From Acidobacteriota bacterium (lineage in GTDB: Bacteria; Acidobacteriota; Holophagae; Holophagales; Holophagaceae), in contig JAJYRN010000005.1 of the NCBI GenBank assembly GCA_021794095.1, positions 124,001 through 188,000 of the forward strand: a DNA stretch of 64,000 bases. The letters run 5' to 3'. A program made the position numbers and the translations under genes. The notes under the pieces were generated by a model. That model saw only the letters and a list, made by a program, of their open reading frames with translations. It searched no databases and had not been told where the DNA came from. Numbering within the stretch: the first letter of the stretch is position 1; every line of letters starts with the position of its first letter. This document shows positions 19,319 to 29,507 of this stretch, piece by piece.

Positions 19319-20352
19319 CGCTTCTGACGACCCACAACCCCATCCGCCCGCTGCCCGAAACCACTGCGGCCGAACTCATGCGCACCTTCATCAACCAGGA
19401 CACGGATGCCCTGCTGGTGGGCGCCTGCCTGGCCCTGCTGGCCCAGCGGGTGCCCGAGGCCCACGAACTGGCGGCCTTCGCCGCAGCCCTGGGCGAGGTG
19501 GCCGTGCCCTTTCCCGAGGTGCCCGAGGGGGCCATAGATGTGGTGGGCACGGGTGGCGATGGCGCCTCCACCGCCAACCTCAGCACCCTGACGGCCCTGC
19601 TGCTGCCCACCTTCGGCGTGCCCGTCGTGAAACACGGGAACCGGGCCGCCACAGGCGTCTGCGGCAGTGCGGACCTCCTGGAAGCCCTGGGCTACGATCT
19701 GGCCCGGGGCAGCGCCGAGCTGGCCGAAGATCTTCAGCGCCACCGCTTTGCCTTCCTCTTCGCGCCGGCCTACCATCCGCTCCTGGGCCGGCTGCGGGAA
19801 ATTCGCCGGCGGCTGGGCATCCCCACCATCTTCAACCTGCTGGGCCCCCTCCTGAACCCGGCGACACCGTCCTTCCAGATTCTGGGCGTGGCGCGGGAAG
19901 AGCTGGCCGCGCCCATGGCAGGGGCTCTGGCGCAGCGCGGATCCATGCACCGCGCCTTCGTGGTCCATGGCAAGGACGCAGAAGGGAAGGGATTGGACGA
20001 ACCGTCCATCGAAGGGCCCACCACGGTGCTGGAAATGCTGGACGGGCGCGTGTCCGCGCCGGCCGTGCTGGTGCCGCGGGATCTGGGCCTGCCCCAGCCG
20101 CCCCGCCATGCCCTGCGCATCAAGGATCGCGCCGAGGCTCTTACGGTGGCCCGGGGGCTCCACGGGGGCGCAGGCCATCCGGACTTCCGCCCGCCCGTGG
20201 CCGACGCGGTCGCCCTCCAGACGGGCCTCGGGCTCCTGCTGCACCGGCAGCAGGGACTGGCGGATCTGCCTGGTGCCTTCCGGGAGGCCCGTCGGGCTTT
20301 GGATTCCGGGTTCACCCTGCCGTTCCCTGCACCTGGGGAGGTGCGCCCATGA
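19315..20352 (+). CDS. trpD: Anthranilate phosphoribosyltransferase
   Basis: 345 aa, start overlapping trpG by 4 bp (ATGA). The glycine-rich PRPP site VVGTGGDGASTANLST, KHGNRAATGVCGSAD and FLFAPAYHPLLG are characteristic of TrpD. It transfers anthranilate to PRPP, giving phosphoribosylanthranilate, the second step of the pathway. Not fused to TrpG as it is in enterobacteria. Confidence 0.97.
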   Translation: MTLLTTHNPIRPLPETTAAELMRTFINQDTDALLVGACLALLAQRVPEAHELAAFAAALGEVAVPFPEVPEGAIDVVGTGGDGASTANLSTLTALLLPTFGVPVVKHGNRAATGVCGSADLLEALGYDLARGSAELAEDLQRHRFAFLFAPAYHPLLGRLREIRRRLGIPTIFNLLGPLLNPATPSFQILGVAREELAAPMAGALAQRGSMHRAFVVHGKDAEGKGLDEPSIEGPTTVLEMLDGRVSAPAVLVPRDLGLPQPPRHALRIKDRAEALTVARGLHGGAGHPDFRPPVADAVALQTGLGLLLHRQQGLADLPGAFREARRALDSGFTLPFPAPGEVRP

Positions 20353-21176
20353 CCCGCCTCCCGGATCCCGCCACCCTCGTCAAAGGCACCGGCCTGCCGT
20401 CCAGTGCGCCGCTACAGCGGGTGCTGGTGTCTGAACTAGAACGGATTCAGCAGCTCTGCGTAAATTCTCAAACGCCTGTCGTCACCACTGGAACGTTCGA
20501 AGCGGCGCTCCGTGAGTCGGTCCGGATCCGGGGCGGTGCGGTCATCGCCGAGTACAAACAGGCCTCGCCCACCCTCGGGCCCTTCGCCGCCGGGACGCCG
20601 CTGCTGCCTCAGCTCCAGGCCTACCGGGAGGGCGGTGCCGCGGCCTTTTCCATTCTGGCGGAACCCGCCTTCTTCTACGGCCACCCGGACCACCTGCGGC
20701 AGGCCGCAGCGTTCGGTGTGCCCCGCCTCTACAAAGGCTTCGTCCTGGCCGAGACCCAGCTGGATGAAGCCGCCGCCTGTGGGGCCCAGGCGGTGCTGCT
20801 CATCGCCCGGGTGCTGAAGGGCCACACCACCGCATTCGCAGAGGCAGCCCGAAGCCGCGGTTTGGAGCCCCTCGTGGAACTGCATGACCTCACCGAAGTC
20901 CCCTTCGCCCAGGCTGCCCAGAGTCGCCTGGTGGGCATCAACGCCCGTGACCTTTCCACCTTCACCCTCGGCGAGCCCTCCGCCGCGCCCCTGCGCCGGG
21001 CTTTCCCCGACGCCGTGCTGATCCGCGAATCGGGCCTGGCCACCCCGGGGGATGCCGTGGCCTCCCTGCAGGCGGGCTTCGACGCGGTACTCATGGGCGA
21101 AGCCCTGATGCGCAGCCCCGATCCCCGGGACTTCCTGGCCCGCGTGTTCTCCGGGCTGGCGCGGGAGGCCTCATGA
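20349..21176 (+). CDS. trpC: Indole-3-glycerol-phosphate synthase
   Basis: 275 aa, ATGA overlap with trpD. The (beta/alpha)8 enzyme shows IAEYKQASPTLGPF (catalytic Lys; family usually EVKRASPS), DEAAACGAQAVLLIARVL, VELHDLTE, LVGINARDLSTF and IRESGLATPGD. It closes the indole ring of carboxyphenylaminodeoxyribulose phosphate. Some motif positions differ from the textbook consensus (EYK for EVK, SPT for SPS), but the catalytic residues are in place. Confidence 0.93.
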   Translation: MTRLPDPATLVKGTGLPSSAPLQRVLVSELERIQQLCVNSQTPVVTTGTFEAALRESVRIRGGAVIAEYKQASPTLGPFAAGTPLLPQLQAYREGGAAAFSILAEPAFFYGHPDHLRQAAAFGVPRLYKGFVLAETQLDEAAACGAQAVLLIARVLKGHTTAFAEAARSRGLEPLVELHDLTEVPFAQAAQSRLVGINARDLSTFTLGEPSAAPLRRAFPDAVLIRESGLATPGDAVASLQAGFDAVLMGEALMRSPDPRDFLARVFSGLAREAS

Positions 21177-21793
21177 AGCTCCTCGCCAAGGTCTGCGGTC
21201 TCGCCCGCGCCGAAGATGCCGCCCAGGCCAACGAGGCAGGCGCGGATCTCCTGGGCTTCGTCTGCCATCCACCCAGCCCCAGGCATTGTCCCGACCTCGG
21301 CCTGGCCGCGCCCCGCCAGGACCGCGCCGTGCTCGTGATGGTGGCCGAATCGGCCGGGGCGATCCTTGCGACAGCCCGGGCCTTCGGCTTCCGCCGTGTC
21401 CAGCCCTATCTTCCGGTTGGGAGGCGGATTCGGGGCGCGGCCCTTCTCCGGGAAGCCGGTCTCTTCGTCCTCCTGCCCTGGCCTGACGAGCCGGACCAGC
21501 CCGACGTTCCGGCCGACCTCTACCTGTGGGAGGCCAGCCCGGATGCGACCGGCGTGGCCGGAGGGTCCGGGCAGGGCCATGCGATGGCCCACCCGCCTCC
21601 GGGCCCCTTCCTGCTGGCCGGAGGGCTCGACGGGGAGAACCTCGCCGGCCGCGCCTCCCGTCTGCCTGCAGCCGTCCGTGGCAACCTTCGCGGCTTCGAC
21701 GCCGCCAGCCGCCTAGAGGCCGCGCCGGGCCGAAAGGATTCCGCCAAGGTCGCCGCCTTCATCCATTCCGCCCACGCCCTGGAGCTGCCATGA
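21173..21793 (+). CDS. trpF: Phosphoribosylanthranilate isomerase
   Basis: 206 aa, ATGA overlap with trp[12 protein letters not shown] carries the catalytic Cys of the KxCG motif, and [15 protein letters not shown] near the C-terminus has the catalytic Asp and phosphate-binding loop. The QLHG strand found in most TrpF proteins is replaced by RVQPYLP, so this is a divergent member. It isomerises phosphoribosylanthranilate to the ribulose form. Position between trpC and trpB makes the call secure. Confidence 0.9.
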   Translation: MKLLAKVCGLARAEDAAQANEAGADLLGFVCHPPSPRHCPDLGLAAPRQDRAVLVMVAESAGAILATARAFGFRRVQPYLPVGRRIRGAALLREAGLFVLLPWPDEPDQPDVPADLYLWEASPDATGVAGGSGQGHAMAHPPPGPFLLAGGLDGENLAGRASRLPAAVRGNLRGFDAASRLEAAPGRKDSAKVAAFIHSAHALELP

Positions 21794-22974
21794 CCGATGC
21801 CTTCGCCCTGCCCACCCGCTTCGGCACCCAGGCCCTGGGTGGCTGCTACGCCCCGGAAACACTCATGCAGCCGCTCCTGGATCTGGAGGCCGCGTTCTGC
21901 GGGGCTCTGGCGGATCCAGCCTTCCAGACCGAGTTGAAGGCCGAGCTCCGGCATTTCGTGGGCCGGCCCACGCCACTGACACCTGCACCGCGGCTGGCTG
22001 CGAAGCTCGGGCTGAAGGCTCTGTTCCTCAAACGGGAGGATCTGGCCCACACCGGCGCCCACAAGATCAACAACGCCTTGGCCCAGGCGCTGCTCGCCCG
22101 GCGCATGGGCAAGACCGAGATCATCGCGGAGACGGGCGCTGGGCAGCACGGCGTGGCCACAGCCGCCGCCTGCGCCCGGCTCGGGCTCCGCTGCACGGTC
22201 TACATGGGCGTCACCGACATGGCCCGGCAGGCGCCGAACGTGGCGCGGATGCGGCTCTTCGGGGCCACGGTCGAGCCGGTGGCGGCGGGGCAGGGCACGC
22301 TCAAGGAGGCTGTGAATGAGGCGCTCCGAGCCTGGGCGGGCCGCTGCACCACGGCGCACTACATCCTGGGCTCGGCCCTGGGACCGCATCCGTTTCCCAC
22401 CCTCGTCCGCAGTTTCCAGACGGTCATCGGTGAGGAGGCCCGGGCGCAGGTGCTGGAGCAGGGCGGGGCGCTGCCTGACGCCGTGGTGGCCTGCGCCGGG
22501 GGCGGCAGCAATGGGCTGGGGCTGCTCGTGCCCTTCCTGGGCGACCGCCTGCGGCGCATGGCGGTCGAAGCGGGCGGCCATGGCCGGGCCCTGGGCGAGC
22601 ACGCCGCGCGGCTCGATGGCGGTCGGCTGGGGGTGCTGCACGGCTGCAAGACGCTGCTGCTCCAGGACGAACACGGCCACACGGCGGAAACGGCCAGTGT
22701 GAGTGCCGGCCTGGACTATCCGGCTCTGGGCCCCGAGTTGGCGGCCCTGGTCCTGGACGGGAAGGTGGATGTACGCCGGGCCTCCGATGACGAGGCCCTC
22801 GCGGCGGCCCGCCTCCTCTGCGAAACCGAAGGCATCCTGCCCGCGCTCGAGAGCAGCCACGCCCTGGCTCTGCTGCCGACTCTGGCTGCGGAGGGCGCGG
22901 CCACGGTCCTGCTGGGCCTCAGTGGCCGCGGCGACAAGGATCTCTCGACCTATCAGTCCCACCTGGAGTTCTGA
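21790..22974 (+). CDS. trpB: Tryptophan synthase beta subunit
   Basis: 394 aa, ATGA overlap with trp[18 protein letters not shown] contains the PLP-binding Lys, followed by [37 protein letters not shown] (phosphate-binding glycine loop) and LSGRGDKDL. This is the TrpB1 type that works with TrpA. It condenses indole with serine. Confidence 0.97.
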   Translation: MTDAFALPTRFGTQALGGCYAPETLMQPLLDLEAAFCGALADPAFQTELKAELRHFVGRPTPLTPAPRLAAKLGLKALFLKREDLAHTGAHKINNALAQALLARRMGKTEIIAETGAGQHGVATAAACARLGLRCTVYMGVTDMARQAPNVARMRLFGATVEPVAAGQGTLKEAVNEALRAWAGRCTTAHYILGSALGPHPFPTLVRSFQTVIGEEARAQVLEQGGALPDAVVACAGGGSNGLGLLVPFLGDRLRRMAVEAGGHGRALGEHAARLDGGRLGVLHGCKTLLLQDEHGHTAETASVSAGLDYPALGPELAALVLDGKVDVRRASDDEALAAARLLCETEGILPALESSHALALLPTLAAEGAATVLLGLSGRGDKDLSTYQSHLEF

Positions 22975-22975
22975 C

Positions 22976-23728
22976 ATGGCTCTGAATCCGCTGCTCCCCT
23001 TCATCATGGCCGGCGATCCGTCACTGGAGGCGCTGCCGGGCTACCTCTCCGAAGCCCGCGCCCTCGGCCTGGAGGCCCTGGAATTGGGCCTTCCGCACTC
23101 GGATCCCATCGCCGATGGTCCCGTGCTCCAGGCCGCCGCGCACCGCGCCATCGCCCGTGGCGCCACACCCCGGCGTGTGCTGGAGGCGCTGTCCGGCCTC
23201 ACCGACAGCCCGGACCTGATCCTGTTTACCTACCTGAACCCGCTGCTGCAGCTGGGGGTGGAGCCTCTGCTCCGCCTGCTGGAACCCACCCCCGTGAAGT
23301 CGCTGCTGGTGGTGGATCTGCCCTTCGGGGAAGAACCGGCATTCGAGGCCACTCTGCGCGGCGCGGGTTACCCCATGGTGCCGCTGCTGGCGCCCACCAC
23401 CCGCCTGGAACGCGCACAGGCGCTGCTGGGCACACGGCCGGATCCCGGTCCCGAGGCGCCCTTCGCGCAGCGTTTCGCCTATGTGGTGGCCCGGCTGGGC
23501 GTCACGGGCGCCGGCCAGGGCACAGATCTGGCGCCCGTGCTGAAGCGGCTGGATGCATTGAAGGCGATCTCGGATCGCCCCTTGGCCGTGGGGTTCGGGT
23601 TGTCGGACCCCGCGAGCCTGCGGGCGGTGCGGGCCCTGGGTGCCACACCGGTCATCGGGAGCGCCTTGGTGGCGGGCCTGACCTCAGGTAGCTCAATCAG
23701 GACGGCCCTCAGCAGGTGTTTTTGTTGA
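22976..23728 (+). CDS. trpA: Tryptophan synthase alpha subunit
   Basis: 250 aa, starting 1 nt after the trpB stop. FIMAGDP, ALELGLPHSDPIADGPVLQ (catalytic Glu and Asp) and GFGLSDPASLRAV are family signatures. It cleaves indole-3-glycerol phosphate and channels indole to TrpB. Last gene of the operon; no obvious intrinsic terminator follows in the 150 bp before the next gene. Confidence 0.96.
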   Translation: MALNPLLPFIMAGDPSLEALPGYLSEARALGLEALELGLPHSDPIADGPVLQAAAHRAIARGATPRRVLEALSGLTDSPDLILFTYLNPLLQLGVEPLLRLLEPTPVKSLLVVDLPFGEEPAFEATLRGAGYPMVPLLAPTTRLERAQALLGTRPDPGPEAPFAQRFAYVVARLGVTGAGQGTDLAPVLKRLDALKAISDRPLAVGFGLSDPASLRAVRALGATPVIGSALVAGLTSGSSIRTALSRCFC

Positions 23729-23778
23729 TGATGCTTGAATCATGAATGAATTCCGCCACCTGCCCTTTTTCAGGACGG

Positions 23779-23806
23779 TTGCAAGCCCCCCGCGATTTGG
23801 TATCGT
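23779..23806 (+). promoter_or_regulatory. Probable promoter of the FadL-family porin gene
   Basis: TTGCAA (23779-23784) and TATCGT (23801-23806) are separated by 16 bp, about 75 bp before the ATG. It lies in the 152-bp gap after trpA, so the porin gene need not depend on trp transcription. Confidence 0.45.
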
Positions 23807-23880
23807 GATCCATCCTTCACTTCGGAATTGGCTGGCAACAGCCCACAACCCCCGGAACACGGGACAGGAGCACTGCTCAC

Positions 23881-25263
23881 ATGACGAACCGCTCGCGCTT
23901 CACCCTCACCGCCTTGACGCTGGTGGCCGCCGGCGCCTTCGCCCCTGTGGCCCAGGCTTCCGGCTTCCAGCTGCGGGAACAGAGCCCCAGTTCGCAGGGG
24001 AATGCCTTTGCCGGGGTCACGGCTGGCGGCTTCGACATCAGCGCCCAGTTCTTCAATCCGGCTGTCCTGGCCCTCTACTCGGGCCAGCAGTTCGCATTTG
24101 GCGGCACCCTGATCGCCCCCAAGGCGGAGCTGAGCAACGCCTACGGAAGCCGGACTGCCGTGGTGGGCGCCTTCGGATATGACCCGACCATCAGCGGTCC
24201 CACCTCCCACAAGAACTCCGCGAAGAGCAAGGTGGCGCCTGAACTCTACGGAATGTGGAGTGTCACCGATGACCTGAAACTGGGCATCGGCATCAACGGC
24301 TCCTACGGCTTCGTCACGGAGTACGACAGCAACTTCGTGGGCCGGTACCACGCCCTGAAGACCGACCTGGCGGTGATGGACATCGCGCCCAGCCTGGCCT
24401 ATCGGATCAACAACCAGTGGTCCGTAGGCGTCGCGTTCGTGGCCCGCTACGCCGATGCCACCCTCACCAATGCCGTGGACTTCGGCCTGGCCGGCATGAC
24501 CATCGGCACGGTGCCCGGCACGCTGGATGGCACCTCCCAGCTGAAGGGGAATACCTGGGCCTACGGCTTCAAGGCTGGGCTCACCTATCAGCCCACGGAG
24601 GCCCTGCGCCTCGGTCTGGCCTATTCCGGCGCCATCAACATGAACCTGAAGGGCAACGTCTCCTTCACCTATCCCTCCAACATGACCGCCAGCCAGCTGG
24701 CCTACATGCAGAACACGCTGGGCCTCCGGAATCAGCCCGGCGAAGCGGAACTGAACCTGCCTGCCAACGCCTCCTTCGGTTTCAACTACAAGGTGAGCGA
24801 CATGTTCTCCTTCCAGGGAGAAGCGGCTTGGACCGGCTGGTCCAAGTTCAAGACCCTGGATGCCAAGTTCATGAGCAACGCGGCACCGCAGATCACCGAC
24901 TCCCTTACCGAGGAGCATTGGCGCGATACCTGGTTCTACTCCCTCGGGGGCAACTGGAAGCTGAACGATGCCTGGTCCGTGCGGACAGGTGTGGCCCATG
25001 ACCAGGGGGCCGTGACCGATCCCTACCGGACTCCCCGCATTCCTGATGCGGATCGCACTTGGGTTTCGCTGGGCGCCAGCTATGCCTTCTCCAAGTCCTT
25101 CGCTGTGGATGCTGGCTACTCCCATCTCTTCATCAAGGACTCCAGCGTGATGCTGACGACCACCACCTCCCAGTCAGATCCCAACTTCACCCGCGGGAAC
25201 CTCTACGGCGATTTCAAGATGGATATCAATATCTTCGCCGTCCAGGCGCGGTTCAGCTTCTGA
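23881..25263 (+). CDS. FadL/OmpP1/TodX-family outer-membrane transport protein
   Basis: 460 aa with a signal peptide ([18 protein letters not shown]). The mature N-terminus [19 protein letters not shown] is the FadL hatch motif, followed by ISAQFFNPA (NPA motif). The rest alternates amphipathic beta-strands ([29 protein letters not shown]) and ends in a strand with terminal Phe (VQARFSF), as expected for BamA recognition. The family imports long-chain fatty acids or aromatic hydrocarbons through a lateral gate. An AGGAG ribosome-binding site precedes the ATG. The substrate is unknown; the convergent thiolase gene is suggestive but not decisive. Confidence 0.92.
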   Translation: MTNRSRFTLTALTLVAAGAFAPVAQASGFQLREQSPSSQGNAFAGVTAGGFDISAQFFNPAVLALYSGQQFAFGGTLIAPKAELSNAYGSRTAVVGAFGYDPTISGPTSHKNSAKSKVAPELYGMWSVTDDLKLGIGINGSYGFVTEYDSNFVGRYHALKTDLAVMDIAPSLAYRINNQWSVGVAFVARYADATLTNAVDFGLAGMTIGTVPGTLDGTSQLKGNTWAYGFKAGLTYQPTEALRLGLAYSGAINMNLKGNVSFTYPSNMTASQLAYMQNTLGLRNQPGEAELNLPANASFGFNYKVSDMFSFQGEAAWTGWSKFKTLDAKFMSNAAPQITDSLTEEHWRDTWFYSLGGNWKLNDAWSVRTGVAHDQGAVTDPYRTPRIPDADRTWVSLGASYAFSKSFAVDAGYSHLFIKDSSVMLTTTTSQSDPNFTRGNLYGDFKMDINIFAVQARFSF

Positions 25264-25282
25264 CCGAAGCCGCTTCCGCAGA

Positions 25283-25307
25283 GAAGGGGGCCTTTCGGGC
25301 CCCCTTC
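25283..25307. terminator. Bidirectional hairpin terminator
   Basis: GAAGGGGGCC and GGCCCCCTTC form a perfect 10-bp stem with a 5-nt TTTCG loop, between the convergent porin and thiolase genes. A short TTC tail follows on the plus strand. Confidence 0.7.
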
Positions 25308-25330
25308 TTCATGTACGGAACAGTCCGTTT

Positions 25331-26503
25331 CTATACCCGTTCCACCGCCATGGCGATGGCATTGCCGCCGCCGAGACAGAGGGCCGCCACGCCGCGCTGT
25401 TTCCCCTGGCGTTCCAGGGCGTGGATGAGTGTCGCCATCACGCGGGCGCCACTGGCCCCGATGGGATGGCCCAGCGCCACCGCGCCACCGTGGACGTTCA
25501 CGCGCTCGGGTGAAAGCTTCAGCTCATGGAGCGTGGCCACGAGCTGAACGGCGAAGGCCTCGTTGATCTCCCAGAGCTCCACATCCCCGGAGGCCCACCC
25601 GACCTTGGCCAGGAGTTTCCGGATGGCTTCCACCGGCGCCATCAGCACCCACTCGGGATCCAGGCCGGCCGTGGCGGTACCGAGGATGCGGGCCTGAATC
25701 GGAAGCCCGTGGGCCCTGGCGTATTCCTCGGTGGTGACGAGGGCGGCCGCGGCGCCATCGTTCACACTCGGGGCATTGCCTGCCGTCACGGTGCCGTCCT
25801 TCTTGAAAGCAGGGCGGAGCTTGGAGAGGGATTCAAAGGTGGTGGCCGGGCGGGGGCTCTCGTCTTCAACAATCATCAGATCCCCCTTCCTGCCCGGCAC
25901 GGCGATGGGCACGATCTCAGCCTGGAAGGCGCCGGAACGCATGGCCTCCAGGGCCTTCCGGTGGCTCTCCACGGCCCAGGCATCCTGCTGGTCCCGGCCC
26001 ACGCCATATTTCTGGGCGACCAACTCCCCGGTGTGGCCCATGTGCTGATCGGTCATGGCGCACCAGAGGCCATCCAGGATCATGGCGTCCTTGGCTTCCG
26101 TATGCCCCATGCGGGCGCCCGCCCTCAGTTTGGGCATGAGGTAGGGCGCGTTGGACATGGATTCCATGCCCCCGGCGAGCACCACATCATGGTCTCCAAG
26201 GCGCACGGCGTTGGCAGCAAGCTGGATGGCCTTCAGGCCGCTGCCGCAGACCTTGTTGATCGTGAGTGCGGAGATGCTGGAAGGCAGACCACCGCGCAGG
26301 GCCGCCTGACGGGCCGGCGCCTGGCCCACCCCGGCGCTCACCACGTTGCCGAAGATGGCTTCCGTGGGCACGACGCCGGGGACTGCGGCCACCAAGGCTT
26401 TCACCACCTGGGCCGCCAGATCAGGAGCCGCCAGCGGAGCCAATCCACCCTGGAATTTCCCGATGGGACTGCGAAGAGACTTTAAGATGACGGCACGGGA
26501 CAT
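25331..26503 (-). CDS. Acetyl-CoA C-acetyltransferase (thiolase)
   Basis: 390 aa. Thiolase signatures: [16 protein letters not shown] with the acyl-accepting Cys, [27 protein letters not shown] with catalytic His, and the C-terminal [13 protein letters not shown] with the second Cys. The family condenses two acetyl-CoA or cleaves acetoacetyl-CoA. It is the third gene of a minus-strand run after yggT and divIVA, with 21-bp gaps. It could complete the acetoacetate route that ends with the CoA-transferase at 49.7-51.1 kb (inference). Confidence 0.94.
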   Translation of the reverse strand: MSRAVILKSLRSPIGKFQGGLAPLAAPDLAAQVVKALVAAVPGVVPTEAIFGNVVSAGVGQAPARQAALRGGLPSSISALTINKVCGSGLKAIQLAANAVRLGDHDVVLAGGMESMSNAPYLMPKLRAGARMGHTEAKDAMILDGLWCAMTDQHMGHTGELVAQKYGVGRDQQDAWAVESHRKALEAMRSGAFQAEIVPIAVPGRKGDLMIVEDESPRPATTFESLSKLRPAFKKDGTVTAGNAPSVNDGAAAALVTTEEYARAHGLPIQARILGTATAGLDPEWVLMAPVEAIRKLLAKVGWASGDVELWEINEAFAVQLVATLHELKLSPERVNVHGGAVALGHPIGASGARVMATLIHALERQGKQRGVAALCLGGGNAIAMAVERV

Positions 26504-26524
26504 GGAAACTCCGGAATGGGGCTG

Positions 26525-27088
26525 TCAGCCTTTGCCTGGCGGCGGATTCGAGGCCGCAGGGCGATAGGGCAGGGGATCGTCGTCGAGGGTGCTGAGATCC
26601 AGGTTTTCGAGGTTCAGGGTAGGGGAGGGCGGCAGGTAGAGCTCGGGGGCTTCCTCCTGGATGTGGCGCCGGGTGCGGTCCATCAGGGCTTCGACCTCGC
26701 GCAGGAAGCGGGTGCGTTCCATTTTCAGGTTGCGGAGCTGCACTTCCAGCGCCACCACCTGCTGTTGCGCCTCGCGCACGATTTCTTCGCCACGGAACTG
26801 GGCTTCGCGCAGAAGCAGTTCTTTCTCCCGGTTGGCGCCATCCAGGACATCCTCCCGGGTGCGCTGGGCCTGGAGCAGCGTCTCGCGGAAAATGCGATCC
26901 TGCTCCTGGTACTGCCGGAGGTGCTCCCGGAGGTTGAGGACTTCCTCCTTCAGCTTCTGGTTCTCCGTGAGGAGTTCCTCCCACTCGGCGGCGATCTCAT
27001 GGAGGAAGGTCCGCACCTCGGCCTCCTCTACACCACGGAAGGCCTTCTCGAACTCCCGGCGCTGGATGTCGAGGGGGGTGTACTTCAT
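26525..27088 (-). CDS. divIVA: DivIVA-domain coiled-coil protein
   Basis: 187 aa. The N-terminus MKYTPLDIQRREFEKAFRG followed by VEEAEVRTFLHEIA is the DivIVA/GpsB membrane-curvature-binding motif. Residues of about 35-140 form a continuous coiled coil rich in Glu, Gln and Leu (LLTENQKLKEEVLNLREHL). The tail is a Pro/Asp-rich linker. DivIVA proteins bind negatively curved membrane and recruit division or growth factors. The gene follows yggT by 21 bp, an arrangement common near division clusters. Confidence 0.9.
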   Translation of the reverse strand: MKYTPLDIQRREFEKAFRGVEEAEVRTFLHEIAAEWEELLTENQKLKEEVLNLREHLRQYQEQDRIFRETLLQAQRTREDVLDGANREKELLLREAQFRGEEIVREAQQQVVALEVQLRNLKMERTRFLREVEALMDRTRRHIQEEAPELYLPPSPTLNLENLDLSTLDDDPLPYRPAASNPPPGKG

Positions 27089-27109
27089 GGGAGGCCCTTT
27101 CCGGTTCGG

Positions 27110-27367
27110 CTAGCTGCCCAACGCGTGCGCAATGACGCCTCGAATCAGGTACAGGAGGAAGACGGCGATCATGATGTCGAAGCTGATGCCACCGATGGGG
27201 GGGATCAGCGTACGGATCGGGTGGAGGATCGGGTCTGTCACGGCATGCAGGCCCCGGACGAGCTTGTTCCGCGGGTCAATGGGGAACCAGGAGATCAGCG
27301 CCGCGGCGATGAGCAGGTAGATCAGCAGGCTCAGAAGGTAGTAGGCGAGCAGGAAGAGCAGGGACAT
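27110..27367 (-). CDS. yggT: YggT-family membrane protein
   Basis: 85 aa. Two hydrophobic segments flank SWFPIDPRNKLVRGLHAVTD and PILHPIRTLIPPIGG, the conserved YggT motif. Homologues lie beside division and SepF/DivIVA genes; a role in division, osmotic tolerance or membrane-protein assembly has been proposed. First gene of the yggT-divIVA-thiolase run, diverging from bshA. Confidence 0.92.
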   Translation of the reverse strand: MSLLFLLAYYLLSLLIYLLIAAALISWFPIDPRNKLVRGLHAVTDPILHPIRTLIPPIGGISFDIMIAVFLLYLIRGVIAHALGS

Positions 27368-27417
27368 GGGCAGGATCCGTTCGACTCGATCATGATAGCG
27401 GGGAGTGAGGTCTCTTC

Positions 27418-28530
27418 ATGCGCATCGGCATTTCCTGCTACAGCACCTTCGGCGGTTCGGGCGTGGTGGCCACCGAAGTCGGCAAGGCCCTGGCGGCCCG
27501 GGGCCACGAGGTGCACCTCCTGAGCCCCAGCGTGCCGCCCCGGCTGGTAGGGTTCGAGGACCGGATCACCTTCCATGAAGTGCGTGCCAGCCCCTACCCG
27601 CTCTTCGAGGATTCGCCCTATTCCATCGCGCTGGGCTCCAAGATGGCCGATGTGGCCGAGCACCACGGCCTGGAGATCCTCCACGCCCATTACGCCATTC
27701 CCCACGCCATGGCCGCCCTGCTGGCCCGGATGGCGCTTGGTGGCAAGCTGAAGGTGGTCACCACCCTCCACGGCACGGATATCACCGTAGTGGGCAGCGA
27801 TCCCAGCTACCTCCCCATGGTGAAGATGGCCATCCGGGAGAGCGATGCGGTCACAGCCGTCTCTGAGTTCCTGCGCCAGGAGACCTTGCGCACCTTCCAG
27901 GTGGACCGGCCCATCACGGTCATCGGGAACTTCGTGACGCCCCCGCAGAATGAACGGCCGGATTGCCGGGCCTGGTTGGCGCCGCGTTCCACCTCGGTGC
28001 TGACCCACATTTCCAACTTCCGGCCCGTGAAGCGGGTGATGGATGTGCTGAAGGTCTTCGAACGGGTCCGCACCGAAGTCCCGGCGCGTCTGGTGATGGT
28101 GGGAGATGGTCCCGACCGGTTGGAGGCCGAGGCCTATTGCCGCGATCACGGCTTTGCCCACGAAGTACGATTCACGGGCAAACAGTTGGATATCGGCACA
28201 GTGCTGGCCTGCTCGGACCTCTTCCTGCTTCCCAGCGCCACGGAAAGTTTTGGCCTGGCCGCACTGGAGGCCATGGGCCACCGGGTGCCTGTCATCGCCA
28301 GCCGGGTCGGGGGCCTGCCCGAAGTCGTACGTCATGGGCAGGATGGCTACTTGGAAACCGTGGGCGATGTGGAGGCCATGGCTGCGGATGCGCTGACCCT
28401 GCTGCGGGACGAGAACCTCCGCTTGGCCATGGGGCGTTCCGCACAGGAGCGGGCCCTGGGCACCTTCGCCGAAGGGCCCATCGTGGACCAGTACGAGGCC
28501 CTCTACCGGCAGGTGCTGGGGCACGCGTAA
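27418..28530 (+). CDS. bshA: N-acetyl-alpha-D-glucosaminyl L-malate synthase
   Basis: 370 aa GT4-type glycosyltransferase with a GTGAGG ribosome-binding site. The N-terminus [20 protein letters not shown] has the family-specific [10 protein letters not shown] loop, followed by [34 protein letters not shown] and [12 protein letters not shown] (EX7E motif). BshA makes GlcNAc-malate from UDP-GlcNAc and malate, the first step of bacillithiol synthesis. bshB and bshC are not in the window. A bacillithiol pool matters for interpreting the DinB-family protein at 49.2 kb. Confidence 0.9.
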   Translation: MRIGISCYSTFGGSGVVATEVGKALAARGHEVHLLSPSVPPRLVGFEDRITFHEVRASPYPLFEDSPYSIALGSKMADVAEHHGLEILHAHYAIPHAMAALLARMALGGKLKVVTTLHGTDITVVGSDPSYLPMVKMAIRESDAVTAVSEFLRQETLRTFQVDRPITVIGNFVTPPQNERPDCRAWLAPRSTSVLTHISNFRPVKRVMDVLKVFERVRTEVPARLVMVGDGPDRLEAEAYCRDHGFAHEVRFTGKQLDIGTVLACSDLFLLPSATESFGLAALEAMGHRVPVIASRVGGLPEVVRHGQDGYLETVGDVEAMAADALTLLRDENLRLAMGRSAQERALGTFAEGPIVDQYEALYRQVLGHA

Positions 28531-29507
28531 TGCCGGGCGGGGCACCCAACCACGGCTGGACCCACCGGGAACAGATCAGTCTGGCCGACGCTGGGAGCCC
28601 CGTGCTGGCTCATCTCGCGATGCGTTACCCCCGGGCCGATGCCGCTGAATGGGGCCGGCGGATTGCAGCGGGGGAAGTCAGCCTGGACGGCCATCCTGTC
28701 GCTCCCGATACGCTCCTGGAGCCCGGCCAGTGCCTCAGCTGGGCGCGTCCCGCTTGGATCGAACCCGAAGTGCCCTTCTGTACGGCGGTGCTGTACGAGG
28801 ACGAGGATCTTTTGGCCGTGGCCAAGCCAGACGGCCTGCCGACCCTACCCGGGGGTGGTGAATTCCAGGAGCACACCCTGCTGGCCCTGGTGCGGGGGCG
28901 AGCACCAGATGCGAGCCCCATGCACCGCCTGGGACGCAGCACCTCGGGACTCGTGCTCTTCGCCCGGACACCCGAGGCCAAAGGCGCGATCCAGACCGCG
29001 TTCCGAAGCCACCGGCTGCGCAAAGTGTACCGGGCGCTCTGTGCGGGGCACCCGGCTCAGGCGAGTTTCGCCATCACCGCTCCCATCGGGGTGGTTCCCC
29101 ATCCCCTCTTGGGCACGATCCACGGAGCGAGCGCGGCCGGCCGCCCCTCTCTCAGCCATGTCAGGGTGCTCGAGCACCGAGAGGGGTGTGCGCTGGTCGA
29201 AGTCGAGATCGAAACGGGACGGCCGCACCAGATCCGGATCCACCTGGCTTTCGCGGGCCACCCCCTTGTGGGGGATCCTCTCTTCGGACCTGGAGGGCTG
29301 CCTGTCCCAGGATCCCAGGCTCTGCCGGGTGATCCGGGCTACCGCCTCCATGCCCAGGCGCTGGACCTGATCCACCCCCGCACGGGCCAGGCGCTTTCCC
29401 TGTACTGCGCCCCTCCGCCTGTGCTCCGGCCAGGCGCCATCAGCCAAGCCATTGATCAGAGGACTGCGTGGATCCAACCGCCTCCAAGCACCTCATCCCC
29501 GCGGTAG
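28530..29507 (+). CDS. RluA-family pseudouridine synthase, divergent active site
   Basis: 325 aa, its ATG sharing one base with the bshA stop (TAATG). An S4-like N-terminus (YPRADAAEWGRRIAAGEVSL) precedes the catalytic domain: LLAVAKPDGLPTLPGGG, MHRLGRSTSGLVLFAR, ETGRPHQIRIHLAFAGHPLV and GDPLF. The normally invariant catalytic Asp of HRLD is Gly135 (codon GGA). A similar HRLGRxTSG form occurs, as I recall, in some plant-type RluA homologues, so this may be a natural subfamily rather than a dead enzyme. The 3' end overlaps the convergent mnmA by 52 bp. The target RNA is unknown. Confidence 0.85.
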   Translation: MPGGAPNHGWTHREQISLADAGSPVLAHLAMRYPRADAAEWGRRIAAGEVSLDGHPVAPDTLLEPGQCLSWARPAWIEPEVPFCTAVLYEDEDLLAVAKPDGLPTLPGGGEFQEHTLLALVRGRAPDASPMHRLGRSTSGLVLFARTPEAKGAIQTAFRSHRLRKVYRALCAGHPAQASFAITAPIGVVPHPLLGTIHGASAAGRPSLSHVRVLEHREGCALVEVEIETGRPHQIRIHLAFAGHPLVGDPLFGPGGLPVPGSQALPGDPGYRLHAQALDLIHPRTGQALSLYCAPPPVLRPGAISQAIDQRTAWIQPPPSTSSPR

